Positions 46,952 to 58,353 of a DNA stretch of 64,000 nt are shown here, in pieces. The position numbers were made by a program, and so were the translations under genes. Every line of letters starts with the position of its first letter. Within the stretch, counting starts at the first letter, position 1. The stretch spans positions 3,704,467 to 3,768,466 of the forward strand of contig CM035305.1 in assembly GCA_002900995.3 (NCBI GenBank). Direction: 5' to 3'. The notes beneath the pieces were generated by a model. That model did not search any database, was not told the origin of the DNA, and was given only the letters and a program-made list of their open reading frames with translations. The DNA comes from Ganoderma boninense. Its lineage: Eukaryota > Basidiomycota > Agaricomycetes > Polyporales > Polyporaceae.

Positions 46952-49900
46952 TCATATTGCGAATAATTGCCATATGCTCAGGAGGTATACGATTTTTTGC
47001 CGCTCATAAGCATCAAACCATAACTCATCAGACCCCTTCAAATCACCAGGCGATCTCCAAGGCATGAAAAGAGTCAGAATCGTGCGTGCCCATACATCTC
47101 GCTCTTCGTCAGATCTGTCGGGTCTCGTATTCCTATGCCCGAGTAAAACTAGAATCACCCACACCGTCCGTTTACGCAACGCATGAGTATCGTGCTGTGG
47201 GTGCTGGGCAGCGAATGCACCCCTTGGTTGTTCAGGTCGGCCCCGGTGTGTAGACTCAGACTCAGTTTGTCGGCGACTTGCTCGTCGGCTGTCGTGCTCC
47301 TTGGTAATTTTTTCAGTCATTCCAACAAACTCGAAAACACCCATGGAAGCAAAAGGCTCATTAAAAGGACGTAAGGTATAGTCCTGTAATTGATTAATAG
47401 CTGTTATCGTACCAGGACCCAAATACAAGGTGACTTGATCATTCTCCACTTGAGGGTCATGAAGCATAGAACTAGGCACACTACCGTCACTATGCGATAG
47501 CGTTGCGTTGCTTCCGAAATCTCCATGAGAAGGCTGGGATTCACTCTCAACTCTCGGACCATTCGAGCCATTGGATTCGCTCACGACATTTAGGCCGGAG
47601 GATGTGCTCGATCCGTCACCGCGATTCACTTCTGACGTCCAATGTTTAAGTACGTGTTTTTCAAATGTTGGCAGATGCAATACTCGATACGAGTCGCTAG
47701 CATACCTATCACCTCCTCCTACAAGGTAACTCATGACCTGTTGATGGGATACTTCCTGCTTGGACAGCATACTGTTCACCAGGATAGTAACTGCACCACG
47801 ATCTTGAGCTCTCCCCCATTCTTGCACACCTTCGTATTTTTCACCTGCACGATGTATCGCATACAATAAAGCCGCCAAACCAATATGCGCTGGTAGGGAC
47901 GACTTCGTGATGTAATCTGTTATATAAAAAATCAGCGCTTTGGAATCCATGCCAGATCCAACGTGCTTAATGTCCATGTTCGCCCTGAGCAGAAAGATTA
48001 TTACATCGTTATAATTAGCAATCCTCGGATGTAATCGCCGCAGCAATATTGACCCACTTTCTGGATCTGTGACTGTGGACTCTCGCGTTGAACCATCAAT
48101 TCGCATACGACACGACTCATCATTCTTCTTTTCACCATTCTTCACGTATTTCCAGCAGGTGTCAGTATGGTTATGCCAATTAAAATGCTGCACAACATCG
48201 TTAACAGAAGACGCGAATTGAAGTGGGAACGACGACTCAGCTACTTCATTGATATTCGGTCCTAACTGTGTACCCGGGTGCTGATACCCGTTGCCATGAA
48301 CAAATTTGGGTCGCGATACATCTTCACCAGGCCGTTCCGTCACGACTCGAGTTGACCCTAATAGTTCGCACTTCACAATGCTTTCGAGCCATCGAAACAA
48401 ATCCTGTTCATATGCTGTAGAATCAACCATCATCTCACGCATGCGACTAGGGTTAGGATGTCCATACAGCCAAACGAGCATATGGCAATGCAAGGTCCCC
48501 CGACCTTGAGCCTCGACCGTACCATAGTAACCTGTGCACTTACCTAGCAATCCACGTTCCTTCCGACCAAACCTGAGGACTGCATTAATGAACGTCGAAA
48601 TGATTGTATGAAAAAACTTAGCGCATGGCCCCGGATTTTTCGCAACAAGCTCCTTCCGTTGCCAAACTGAAAGCTCTTGGCCGGCTTCAAGACTTTCCAG
48701 GCGTATATTGTCACCAGAAAACAAGCGTACCAGCGGATGATTTGTATCAGACGGATTTAGCGTAATGAAGAACGCTGGCGTACCTCTCATATTCACCAAT
48801 GAACGTATTTCATTTCGCATTTTCAATTTGTAACCGGATGTCCCAGGGATGTCTTGCAGAGACGCGCCCACCTTATTAATAAGTGCAAGTACGCTTCGCT
48901 CACTATCTGTCTGAGGCTCGTAACGAGAATCGTGCTTGAACTTTGATATCAGTCTATCCAACTCCGACTTATCAATAGACATCAGCTCGTTGACGATGGT
49001 TCGCTGACGAGCAGCAGAAACACGGAAACGAACAGAGTCACACACAGCCTTCTTTTGCAAAATATTGTAGTACACGAACGCGAAGTCAGGATCCTGCATG
49101 AACGGGCTTTCATCCAATTCCAATAGATATTTCAACTGCTCTTCCATGGTCACCGGGATACATCGCTGCCCCTCGTGGAAGCCGCCTATACCCCAGGGAT
49201 CAAGGTGGGGAAACAGCCAAGTCAACAGGCTCGGATTCTCGAAATCCGGCAAAAATCTATCGCCGCCTCGAGACCGAACAAACCTGCCACCATTCAAGCA
49301 ATGCGAAAGCGCCTTCATCTTCATATCCTTGTAAGATCTGCCTGATTCGTCTCCAAGCATGTACCCGACATTCTCCATGAGCAAAGGGCGACCATCTCCG
49401 GCCTCATTATCATCCTCATCATCCTCATTCCGAGAAGTGTAGTCCGAGACCGCAGCCCGGATGACTTCAGACTCCTCGACAACGCCGACGTCAATGGCAC
49501 ACGGCATGGCCTCATCCTCATCGGTGTCGGTACCATCAAAAAGCAAATCCAAATTCCGATGATCAAACCCGTGAAAGGTTGTATCGCAAGCGTAGTGAAG
49601 ATTCTCCGCCACCAAGAAATTTATCAAAGTACTCACCCGAGATCGGCGAGCAAGCGCAGGTCCGAACTTCCCGATCGTCTTCTTCGTGGGTTTCGATCGC
49701 CCGACATAGACAACACAAACCGAATCACGAATCACATCTGGCGGAGGTGGCAACACGACGTTCAGATGAGTAGAATTTTGCGGCATGATAAGCACATTAC
49801 CCCGTACACACCGTTGAGAGACATCAACAGTACGCTCTGACACCGCGTGATCAAAGGATCCATCTTCTTCGAACTCCTCAGCAACCCTCTTCCTGATCTC

Positions 49901-51176
49901 AGTGAACCTGAATGATATTCTGCTAGCCCTCGCCCGGGCTATGAGGAATCGGTCCACTTGTGTCGACTCAGTAAATGCCTGTTTGACAGCAGAAGGTAAA
50001 CTGTCATGACCATAATACAACCAATTCGCAAGGCAAAGCTTCGGCATACGACGCTTCTCAACCACATCCCGCTGGCACGCCCCGCACAAAAATAAATCAG
50101 CCCTTACCCAACAGTCCACCATTCCCGCGGGACTCAGCAACGCCCGTTCGTATAGCTCGAAGGCATACGTCCTAGGCAGGACTTTAGCCGGTAAGCCATC
50201 GTTCACAAGTAGACTAAGGTCGACATCGTTCAACGCCACCCGAACGATATCGCCGCAAGAAAACCTCCTACCACAAACAGCACAGACACTCGTCGAGAGT
50301 TTTTCGGTGGAGATTTCCTCCTGCCACTCGCGAATTATACTTCTACACAGCTCCTCATCTGCGATCCGCATATACGAATGAGTAGAAAGCAGGTCCAGTC
50401 GTGAAAACTCCTCCTGCACACGGACCACACGGTCCTGAGGCCTCCGACGGCCAAGGGTCTGAAACCCGACTACAACAGCAGGACAGGCACGGCCGCACAA
50501 ATGTCCATCCAATTTCTGGATCATATCCGCAGACGTATCACGAGCATTGACATGTATGCAGTGTGCATCGGCCAAACGTCTCAGGTCCGACGCCTGCCAC
50601 ATATGATAAACGGAAAATAGTCCGCTTATCGTAGAGTTGATTATAAGTTCATCTAAGGAAGGACGTACATTATTCCACGCATCGATCCCAGGGATCAACA
50701 CAATCGATCGGATTTGGTGAGTGAAGTCCAAATCGTACTCTTCGATACGAGCCCAATTCACTCGTATCGCGTCGTTCTCAGAATAAACGACGTGCACTAT
50801 CTCTCCATCAGTAAACATGTAGACCCACAGATAGACTAAGACACATACAATAGCTAGAGTCTTCTTCTGTACGGGCAGGAATTGACATAGCAGCTCTCAC
50901 ACCTGACATAGATGATCAGCGACTACAATCCGGAAACAAGTAAAAATACGACAGCGTACCATTGTCATCGTCGTCCCAATCCATGTCACTTCCAGTGTCG
51001 TGTAGGCTACTCGACTCATTTTCGTCTACAGAAGCCTCTAAACAGGCCAACACATCAGCACAATACAACAAGTCGCGCAAACCTGACCTCGTACCATCGA
51101 CAAGTGACATTCTTTCCAGAAGGTGCTGTACATCGTGGAGCAGGCTCTCACGACCAACGTCGAGCTCGGAGGTCAT
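46952..51176 (-). CDS. Helitron Rep (HUH endonuclease) domain
   Basis: Exon 1 51176-50960, intron 50959-50836 (GTACGC...TTAG), then an open exon to 46952. The HUH motif is GTLHCHMLVW (about 48480-48500) and the two-tyrosine motif is FYITDYITK (about 47910-47935), the residues that nick and hold DNA. Long upstream parts belong to the Helitron-like N-terminal domain, including Cys-rich knuckles such as CAVCGRRFSCGD. The first exon is acidic (DMDWDDDDN) and inferred from splice signals only. The frame runs out near 46994 because of a one-base loss before the helicase part. Confidence 0.88.
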
Positions 51177-51633
51177 GGTAATGGAAGGCGATGGGTATTC
51201 CGAGCAAGACGACGATTTCAGCACAATGGGACTGACGCAACACGAGCGGGAGGCCGAACTCCAAGAACGCCACCATTTCAGCCCACCCCACGATTATGTC
51301 ACATAGCTATAAGCGCTCGATTGTTGCCAAATAAGAGCCAGTCGGCGTAAATACCTCTTACAGATGCACCCCTCACGCACTCCGCTTGTATCACGGAGCA
51401 ATTCCCTTTCGGGGGCTCGGTCGACGACTAACGGGGACGAGCAGCCTCTAGATCTCCCCCCACTGGCCGCGCGATTCATTGCGTACCACCACATCAGAAA
51501 CCAGCCAGCCACTCCCCGCTGTGAGAGCCTGCACGTCTCCTCTGAAAACCCACTTCGGAACTCGTATTTTTCGCAGAGAAGTCGACGCCACCTCCAACCA
51601 ACGTCCGTATATAACATCTTCACCATACGCACT
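51177..51633. promoter_or_regulatory. Shared divergent upstream region, Helitron and ribonucleotide reductase
   Basis: Only 457 bp separate the two start codons. A TATATAAC box at 51608-51615 lies 26 bp before the reductase ATG. The Helitron 5' end may fall here, so the reductase promoter could contain element DNA. Confidence 0.45.
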
Positions 51634-52870
51634 ATGTCGCAAGTCCTCCTTCGTCCGGCCTCCACCATGTCTTCCGATGAACCCATCGTAGTAGATGACA
51701 ACTCTCGATATGTCATGTTTCCGATCCGCTACACGAAGGCGAGTACTCTCTGAAACCTGCTACCACCGACTTCTCTAACGGAACCTTCCTGCTTAGCTTT
51801 GGGACGCCTACAAGCAGGCGTTGTCCGGATTCTGGACGACCGATGAAGTAGCCAGACACGCTGTCGACGACGTCATCCATTGGACTTCTGACTTGACCGC
51901 CGAGGAGAGGTCTTTTTTCTCTACTATCTTAGCTTTCTTTGCCGCATCCGATGGCATAGTAGCAGAAAACCTAGCACAGCAATTTCTCGCGGAGATTCGA
52001 ATTCCGGAGGCACGCTGCTTCTACGGGTTTCAGATCGCAATGTAAGTCACTGCGCGATACCACCAATTGGCGAACTGCTCACTCACATCAGGGAGAACAT
52101 CCATTCTGAAACCTACGCCCACTTTGTCAAGACTTTCGTGACTGACGTCCATGAGCGCGACACCCTCTTTCGTGCTATGGACTCGGTCCCTAGCATTAAA
52201 GCCAAAGCGGATTGGTGTTTTAGGTGGTTCGACCGTGACGCGCACTCGCTCGGCGTCCACGTGCTGGCATTTGCCATCGTCAAGGGAGTTTTTTTCTGCT
52301 CTTCGTTCGCAGCCATTTATTGGGTGCGCCAGCGCGGAATTCTTCCCGGGCTGTGCTTCTCGAACGAGCTTATTGCCCGCGATGAAGAAATGCACATGCG
52401 GTTCGCCTGCCTACTCTACGCAGAGCTCGCGGAGTATGTTCCGGTCAACACGGTCTACACTATGATGAAAGAGGCAGTACGTCTCGAAAAGGTGTTCTTT
52501 TCAGGTGCGATCATTCCGAAACACGAACCAATCCCCGCTAATCCGCGTAGATGCACTTGTCACTTCTTTTGACGGAATGAACGCTGATCTAATGGGCGAC
52601 TACGTCGAGTTCACTGCCGACTACGTGTTGGCATGCATGAAGTACCCCGTCCTCTTCAATACACCCAATCCGGTGAGGTTCGTTACAAGCCGTCTGTTAC
52701 AGCGCGCTGATAGTCTGCATATCCAGTTCATGTTCATGACGATGTTGAATTTACCTGGCCGCTCGAACTTTTTTGAACGACCGGTCTCCGAATATGCTGG
52801 TTCTACCGCTGTTTGGGGACATTCAACGACACGTGGTGTTCCCAATTGCAGCGATATACCGGATGCTTGA
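51634..52870 (+). CDS. Divergent ribonucleotide reductase small subunit (R2-type)
   Basis: Class Ia R2 houses the di-iron/tyrosyl radical that starts NDP reduction. Exons 51634-51738, 51797-52041, 52092-52504, 52551-52672 and 52727-52870 give 342 residues (R2 usually about 390-410). Ligands D87, E118, H121, E215 and H218 and the radical Tyr125 are kept, but the fourth ligand, normally Glu in an AVEGIFF-like motif, is Lys181 (AIVKGVFF). The conserved NFFE(K/R) motif is present, but the C-terminal tail that docks on the large subunit (FTLDADF-like) is absent. The last ~14 residues come from a 102-bp tandem repeat. Intron 1 has a GC-AG donor. It may be an Rnr4-like helper paralogue or a decaying duplicate; a normal R2 must exist elsewhere. 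Confidence 0.82.
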
Positions 52871-53032
52871 CTGCAACAAGATATATGATCATCTCTCATC
52901 TGCACATGTACTTCTACTGCATTTTTACCGACACATGGTGTTCCCAATCGCAGCGATGTACCCGATCCTTGACTACAACAAGATATATGATCAGCTCTTA
53001 TCTGCACATGTACTGTTACTGCATTGTACCCT
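52829..53032 (+). repeat. Tandem repeat, two units of about 102 bp
   Basis: Units 52829-52930 and 52931-53032 both run CGACAC(G/A)TGGTGTTCCCAAT ... CTGCACATGTACT...TGCATT. They differ by scattered substitutions. The first unit includes the stop codon of the ribonucleotide reductase gene. Confidence 0.85.
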
Positions 53033-53439
53033 CACATCGACGTATTTCGATCAATCGACGTTCCAAACTATTTTTCACGGGCATTTGTACAGCGATCGCC
53101 GCAGTTCGTCGCCAGTTTGGGTTCCTTCATATGTAGAACTATATGGCCCAACGCTTATTCTGGCCAAATCGTCATCACTTTCCTAACGATGACCTTTAGA
53201 ACACCTTTGACACGAGACTTCGCTGAGTTTCCACCACCACGTACTACAAACGACCCATACCGCGCTTACCACCGGTCCATACAACCGATTGCCGAAACAC
53301 AGTTCGTCGACATACACGCGCGGTCTGCACACTATCGGCCAAGCCCTTCATCGCCAGTAAATCAACATTGCCTCGGTACCAACGACACACGACCACGTCC
53401 AATAGTCAACCTAAACACTCCACGGTCTTATGACTTATT
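53033..53439. other. No supported gene
   Basis: Spacer between the tandem repeat and the Tc1-like transposon; short frames only. Confidence 0.45.
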
Positions 53440-54849
53440 ACTGTTTTCAAAATGATACGGAATCGCGTTTCTCGTGCGCGGCTTGGGCGCTCGAGCTAAT
53501 GCTCGGGCCGGGCAGTGCTATGTGCGCCTAGCTACGCTTCCAGCACGGCGCGGTGCTCGTCGAACTCTCTCGTCCCGCTCTCTGGATGTCTCGATGGCTC
53601 GAAGAAAAGTTTCAGCTGATCTCAAAGCCCGCATACCTGTCCTATTTCTGGACCAGGGACGCTCCGTGGCTGAAATCTGCGAGATTCTCGGTGTTGCAAA
53701 GAGTATGGTGTACCAGACTCTAGCATACATTCGGCAATATGGGACACCCCATAATCCCCTCGCAAGACGAGCTGGCCGACCCCGCGTCCTCTCGGGTGAA
53801 CACATTCAGTTTATCAGGACCCTCCTCGACGAGAAGCCTACCCTCTATCTTGACGAGATCCAGGACTATCTTGCTCGTACTTTCCACATCACCGTCTCCC
53901 TCGCCACACTCGTCCGCACCCTCCGCCGCATCCGCTACTCATCCAAAGCTGTCATCAAGCAGCCTCCGAGCGCGACGATATCCTGCGTGCCGCATTTATG
54001 AACCGCATAGCATTGGAGGTCCCTGATCCCTCCATGCTCATGTTTGGTGATGAAAGCGCCGTTGATCAGCGGGCAGCAGTCCGCAAACGGGGCTGGGCCC
54101 CGCTGGCTTCCCGCTGCGTCCAGCGGGCCTGCTTTGTTCGAGGACAACGTTATTCGTTGCTCCCTATCCTCACACTAGACGGCCTTATAACATTCAAAGT
54201 TTTTGAGGGCTCTGTTACTAGTGATCGCTTCGTGGAGTTCCTCCGCGAGTTCGTGGTACGCTCCAGCTATGGTCAGGTTAGGATCCTTCTCATGCTGAAA
54301 CTTGCTCAGATCCCACTTACTACACCATATCCTGGCCCACGGAGCGTACTTGTCCTGGACAACTGCAATATCCACCATGCAGAGGCTGTCCGAGCACTGG
54401 TGGAAGATGAGGCTTGTGAGAAGTTCTTGTACTTGCATTCATTTGAACTGATGTTCATGGTTATTGTATAGGGTGCAAGCTTATATTCCTCCCACCATAC
54501 TCCCCAGACAGAAACCCCATCGAGCTCGCCTTCGGGTACATCAAGTCTCAGCTCCGTCGAGCCAACCGCGAGCTCGTTGTCTGGGACATCAGCGAGGCGT
54601 GCTACAAGATAACTCCGGAGATGGCACAAGGATGGTTCAGGTGTGCAGGATACATATAAGTTCTCATTATACCGATTTTATGTAGTATGCTATCATTGGC
54701 AATGACCAAAAACTCACACATCTCAGGCCTCGAATGTTTCGTTGCGATTGAGCGCTGGTGGACGGGCACAAGCGCCCTCGGGATGCGGCCGGGCCTGGGC
54801 GGCAAGCTGCGAAACGCGAAACGCGATTCCGTATCATTTTGAAAACAGT
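53440..54849 (+). mobile_element. Tc1-like DNA transposon (~1.4 kb)
   Basis: Terminal inverted repeats of about 32 bp start ACTGTTTTCAAAATGATACG at 53440 and end at 54849 in the reverse complement. TA occurs directly to the right; the left flank is TT, so the TA duplication is imperfect or the border is off by a base. It encodes one transposase. Confidence 0.88.
53594..54659 (+). pseudogene. Tc1/IS630-type DDE transposase with two introns, one frameshift
   Basis: It cuts and joins the transposon ends. Exons 53594-54255, 54310-54415 and 54472-54659 total 956 nt, one short of a full frame. The N-terminus has paired helix-turn-helix regions (SVAEICEILGVAKSMVYQTL). Catalytic residues are D in MLMFGDESAV, D in VLVLDNCNIHH and E in SPDRNPIELAF. 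The break is near 53957, where one G appears lost in a short run (AAGCAGCC), after which ERDDILRAAFMNR continues. Introns (54 and 56 bp) have GTACGC...TCAG and GTGAGA...ATAG. If the base loss is a sequencing error the copy could be intact. Confidence 0.82.
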
Positions 54850-55167
54850 TATAAGCCCCCTAAATTCCGACACCGGTGACAGAGGTCCCATGAGAACGCA
54901 ATGCCCTCACAAGCTACCTGAAACACGAAGCCACGCGAGAGAAGATTGGCACCCCCCCACACGGACTCGTATTTACTCTCCACGAATCCTAGGCCACTTT
55001 CGTGTCCAGGAACGGCGGTGTCGGCGTGTATATGTCGAGCGGTTTTGTCTCAGGTTCACATCGCTGCACTGCACTGGTGCACACTCCCACGCTTCCTATA
55101 TCCAACAGCCACCAACTCATCGTTGAAGTTGACGTTGAACATTTACGCGCGCATCTCATATCCTACC
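54850..55167. other. Upstream region of the first methyltransferase
   Basis: Short interval between the transposon end and the ATG at 55168. No clear promoter element was recognised. Confidence 0.4.
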
Positions 55168-56333
55168 ATGTCTGACACTGCAAACATCCAGAAGGAGTTC
55201 GGCAAGCTGAACCCCTTGGACGAGAATCTGTACCAGCTTGATGAGGCTGGAAAAGCTTTCATGAAGACCCAAACCGGTATTGAGGATGAAGAAGAACTCA
55301 AGAAGCACATCCTAGCCGTCCAGGCTGAAGCTTACGAGGTTTGAGTTCATCCTCTCAGCTTCCTTCCCAGTCACGTTGATTGCGGACCGTTTCAATCGTG
55401 GATCAGATCCACCCCTATCCCTGTATTCGGCGTTTCGGGTTCCTGCAGTAGGTCTCTTGTCTAATTGCCATTGCAACCTTAAGCTTCAAAGTAATCCCTT
55501 CGTCGCGCAGGTGCAAGCTCGCACGGTTGCCTGCATACAAGAAATTGTTGGCTCTGGGCAAGGAGAGACAAGACCCCATCTTCCTTGACATAGGATGCTG
55601 CTGTAAGCACTCTGATCTCCTCCGTGCCGCCTAACGACTAAAACACGACGTTCGCAGTTGGAAACGACATGAGGATGGCCATCCAGGACGGCTTTCCGAA
55701 GGGGGGTGCCATTGCCTCCGATCTGCATCCGGGTGGGTTTCCGCCCCTGTCAGTCTCCTCTCACACCGCTAACATTGGTTCGGCGAACGTTTGCAGAGTT
55801 CTGGGACCTGGGGCACAAACTGTTCAAGTCTACTCCAGAAAGCTTCCCTGTCCCCTTCGTCCCAGGGGATGCCTTCGACCCGGCCTTCCTGGACGTCGCT
55901 GGGCCGTTCTACAGCCCGCCGAGCGAGCCCGACCGACCTCTCCACTCTCACCTCGCTCAACCCGCTGCGCGGACACGTCTCCGCTGTACACGCTTCGTCC
56001 TTCTTCCACCTCTTCGACGAGGAGAAGCAGCTGAAGCTCGCCAAGGCGCTCGCTGGGCTCCTCTCGCCCGAGCCCGGCTCGATGCTCCTGGGCGCGCACG
56101 GGGGCCGGCCGGTGAAAGGCCTGCGGGTCGAGATGTACCGCCCGAACTCGCACGGGATCACGATGTTCTGCCACTCGCCCGAGAGCTGGAAGGAGCTGTG
56201 GGACGGGCAGGCGTTCGAGAAGGGGACGGTCGAGGTCGAGGCGGGCCTCGTTGAGGTCAAGAGGAACGACCTGACGCACATCACGGAGGAGACCAAGTTC
56301 TACTTCTTGTGGTGGTCTGTTACGAGGCTCTGA
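55168..56333 (+). pseudogene. AusD-like SAM-dependent methyltransferase, paralogue 1, one extra base
   Basis: Class I methyltransferases of the AusD/Trt5 type methylate fungal metabolites. Exons 55168-55338, 55407-55447, 55511-55602, 55658-55732, 55797-56333. Motif I is FLDIGCCFGND (across exons 3-4), followed by SDLHPEFWDLGHKLF, then FFHLFDEEKQLKLA and LLSPEPGSMLLG. The total is 916 nt, one too many; an extra C in CCC near 55930 shifts frame between the SPPSEP and TDLSTLTSLNPLRGH stretches, which align with paralogue 2 once it is ignored. Some intron borders (first donor GTTTGA) are weak. Cytosolic; substrate unknown. It may be a sequencing error in a working gene. Confidence 0.78.
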
Positions 56334-56959
56334 TCGCCGTCGAACCTGAAGTGAGGCCTGTGTAGAATGTGTTTCTGGACGGGCATTTTAACGTGGGTGC
56401 AAGCTACCCTGACCCATTCTTACGGGATTGGGATTTGCTAGTATGCTTGATTTTACCAGATGGAGGTATTTGTATGAATCTGTGTATTCAGTTCTCAGCT
56501 ACGATAATCTGTTCAATGACATACTGTTGTGTTATGTTGTATGTGTTCTTGCTTGGAATGGCCATCCACCGTGCCCTATTTGAGATCGTCACGACAGCCA
56601 ATAGCCTGATCGTAATGTGGACACGGAATATGTATGTTGGCCATGCAACCGATGTGCGATGGAAACTTACATTCTTAGAGGAAAATAAAACTTCGTCAGG
56701 TAGGCCACAAGGCGTTAACAGGGGTATGGTCAGGTTCTTTCATGAAGCACATTTTAACACAGCGCATATCGGAGACGCAAGTGGTGGCGTGGGCACTTCT
56801 GAAGACGGCTGCATTGACCAAACCATCAACGACTGAACCATAAACCATAGATACCATTTGCCGCCACGACAGCATGGCGCCTTGAAGGCGCAAGGTATCT
56901 AAGAATACGCAGACCTACTCACCAATCTCCCTCCCAGGCCAACTTCCTCCCTGCCAGCC
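56334..56959. other. Spacer between the two methyltransferase genes
   Basis: Lower GC than the genes, with only incidental frames. Holds the 3' region of paralogue 1 and the promoter of paralogue 2. Confidence 0.5.
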
Positions 56960-58076
56960 ATGACGAGTTCGCTCCCCACCAAGCCCACAGACCCTGCCCC
57001 GCCCGCAGGGGCCGGGAACACGGCCCAACCCCATTTCATGATCGAAGGGTATTCCTCCATCCCCAAAGAAGACCTCGACTTCGTGAGCGAGCAGACGGGC
57101 ATCAAGGATGAAGGTGCGCTGCGGCAGCACATCTTCGATGTTCAGGTCGAGGCTCTCGGCGTGCATCCGTACAAGTATATCAAGATGTTTGCCTTCGTCA
57201 AGTGAGCGTGCATGTTCGCCCAGACCATTTGCCAGCATTGACATGTTGACCGAAGGATGAAGTTTTCACAAGCCATGCCAGGGTACAATGCCCTCCTGAA
57301 GCTCGGGCGGGAGCGGGAGGGGGCCATACTAGTGGATATCGGCTGCTGCCGTGAGTGAATTGCTTGGAAATGTACGCCATGTTGCTCATCGAAGTTGCTA
57401 CGACAGTCGGAAACGATGGCAGAAAGGCTGCCTCCGATGGTTTCCCGGTTGAGAATTGCGTGGCTACTGACATCCACCCCGGTGAGAATTCCATCTAGAC
57501 ATCATAAACGGAGGAGGGGTACTCACCTCTTCTGCCGCAGAGTTCTGGGACTTTGGCCATAAACTCTTCAAGTCGACGCAGGAGACCTTCCCAGCGCGCT
57601 TCTTCGCCGGGGATGTCTTCAACCCCCAACACCTCGAGACAGTGCTGCCCTTCACCTCTCCTCCCGCGACTCCGCGCCCACACCTCCCCACGCTCAACTC
57701 CTTGAACCCGCTGAGAGGGCACGCTTCCGCGATCCACATTTCCGCCGTGTTCCACCTCTTCAGCGAGGAGCAACAGTTGCGGCTCGCGGGCTTGATTGCG
57801 GGGCTCCTCTCGCCAGAACCTGGTTCTATCATCTTTGGGATGCAGAGCGGAAGGGCAGAGAAAGGGCTCCGTGTAGAGACCAGCCTGCCGACCTCCCATG
57901 GAAAACAGATGTTCTGCTACTCGCCTGAGAGCTGGAGGGAGATGTGGGAGGATGTATTTCCCAAAGGCGCGATCCGGGTCGACGCTAGCTTGACTGAAGT
58001 GAAGAGGCCCGATCTGAAGCCTGTGGGCGAAGACGCCAAATTTTGGCTCTTGACGTGGTGTGTTACGAGGCTGTGA
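56960..58076 (+). CDS. AusD-like SAM-dependent methyltransferase, paralogue 2
   Basis: Exons 56960-57201, 57256-57350, 57407-57481 and 57541-58076 sum to 948 nt, giving 315 residues. Motif I is LVDIGCCLGND at about residues 106-116, then ATDIHP|EFWDFGHKLF with E138 at the exon 4 border, VFHLFSEEQQLRLAG, and LLSPEPGSIIFG. These match the AusD/Trt5 group known from meroterpenoid pathways, where they methylate polyketide-derived intermediates; here no synthase neighbours are visible in the window, so the pathway is open. Three introns share position and phase with paralogue 1, which shows tandem duplication. Paralogue 2 lacks the extra intron near residue 60. Confidence 0.83.
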
Positions 58077-58353
58077 TTGGGGCAACGTAGCATGTAATGT
58101 GCCCCCCGGAAGTTGGTCTGGACACAAAGGATGTAATTGTTTTGTCAGTAGTATCGCATTGAACATGTGCAAGTTGAGCAAAGCAATGCCATCGGCTGAC
58201 GCGCGACTGACCCGTGAAGCTTGAGCTCTACGAAATCGCGCAGGATTACATTGTGGCATCAGTGGAGCTTAATACAAACCGTCAACGCGGTAAACTATGC
58301 ACGTCCCTTCCGTATGTCTACTTCGTCGTATCTCTCGCAGTCCCGCAAGACGA
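58077..58353. other. Convergent 3' region
   Basis: Only 277 bp between the stop of the methyltransferase (plus) and the stop of p23 (minus), so the transcripts may overlap at their ends. Confidence 0.5.

Larger units (their letters stand above)
44846..51176 (-). mobile_element. Helitron coding core (RepHel), termini not found
   Basis: One long gene encodes an HUH replication-initiator domain followed by a PIF1-type helicase, the hallmark of rolling-circle Helitrons. It lies between member C of the F-box/NTase-like family and the ribonucleotide reductase gene. The 5' TC and 3' CTRR ends could not be placed, so the full element is longer than given. Confidence 0.9.

Noticed and set aside
55769..56296. 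Long minus-strand and alternative plus-strand frames over the methyltransferase
   Set aside because: High GC keeps all frames open; only the spliced plus frame carries family motifs.
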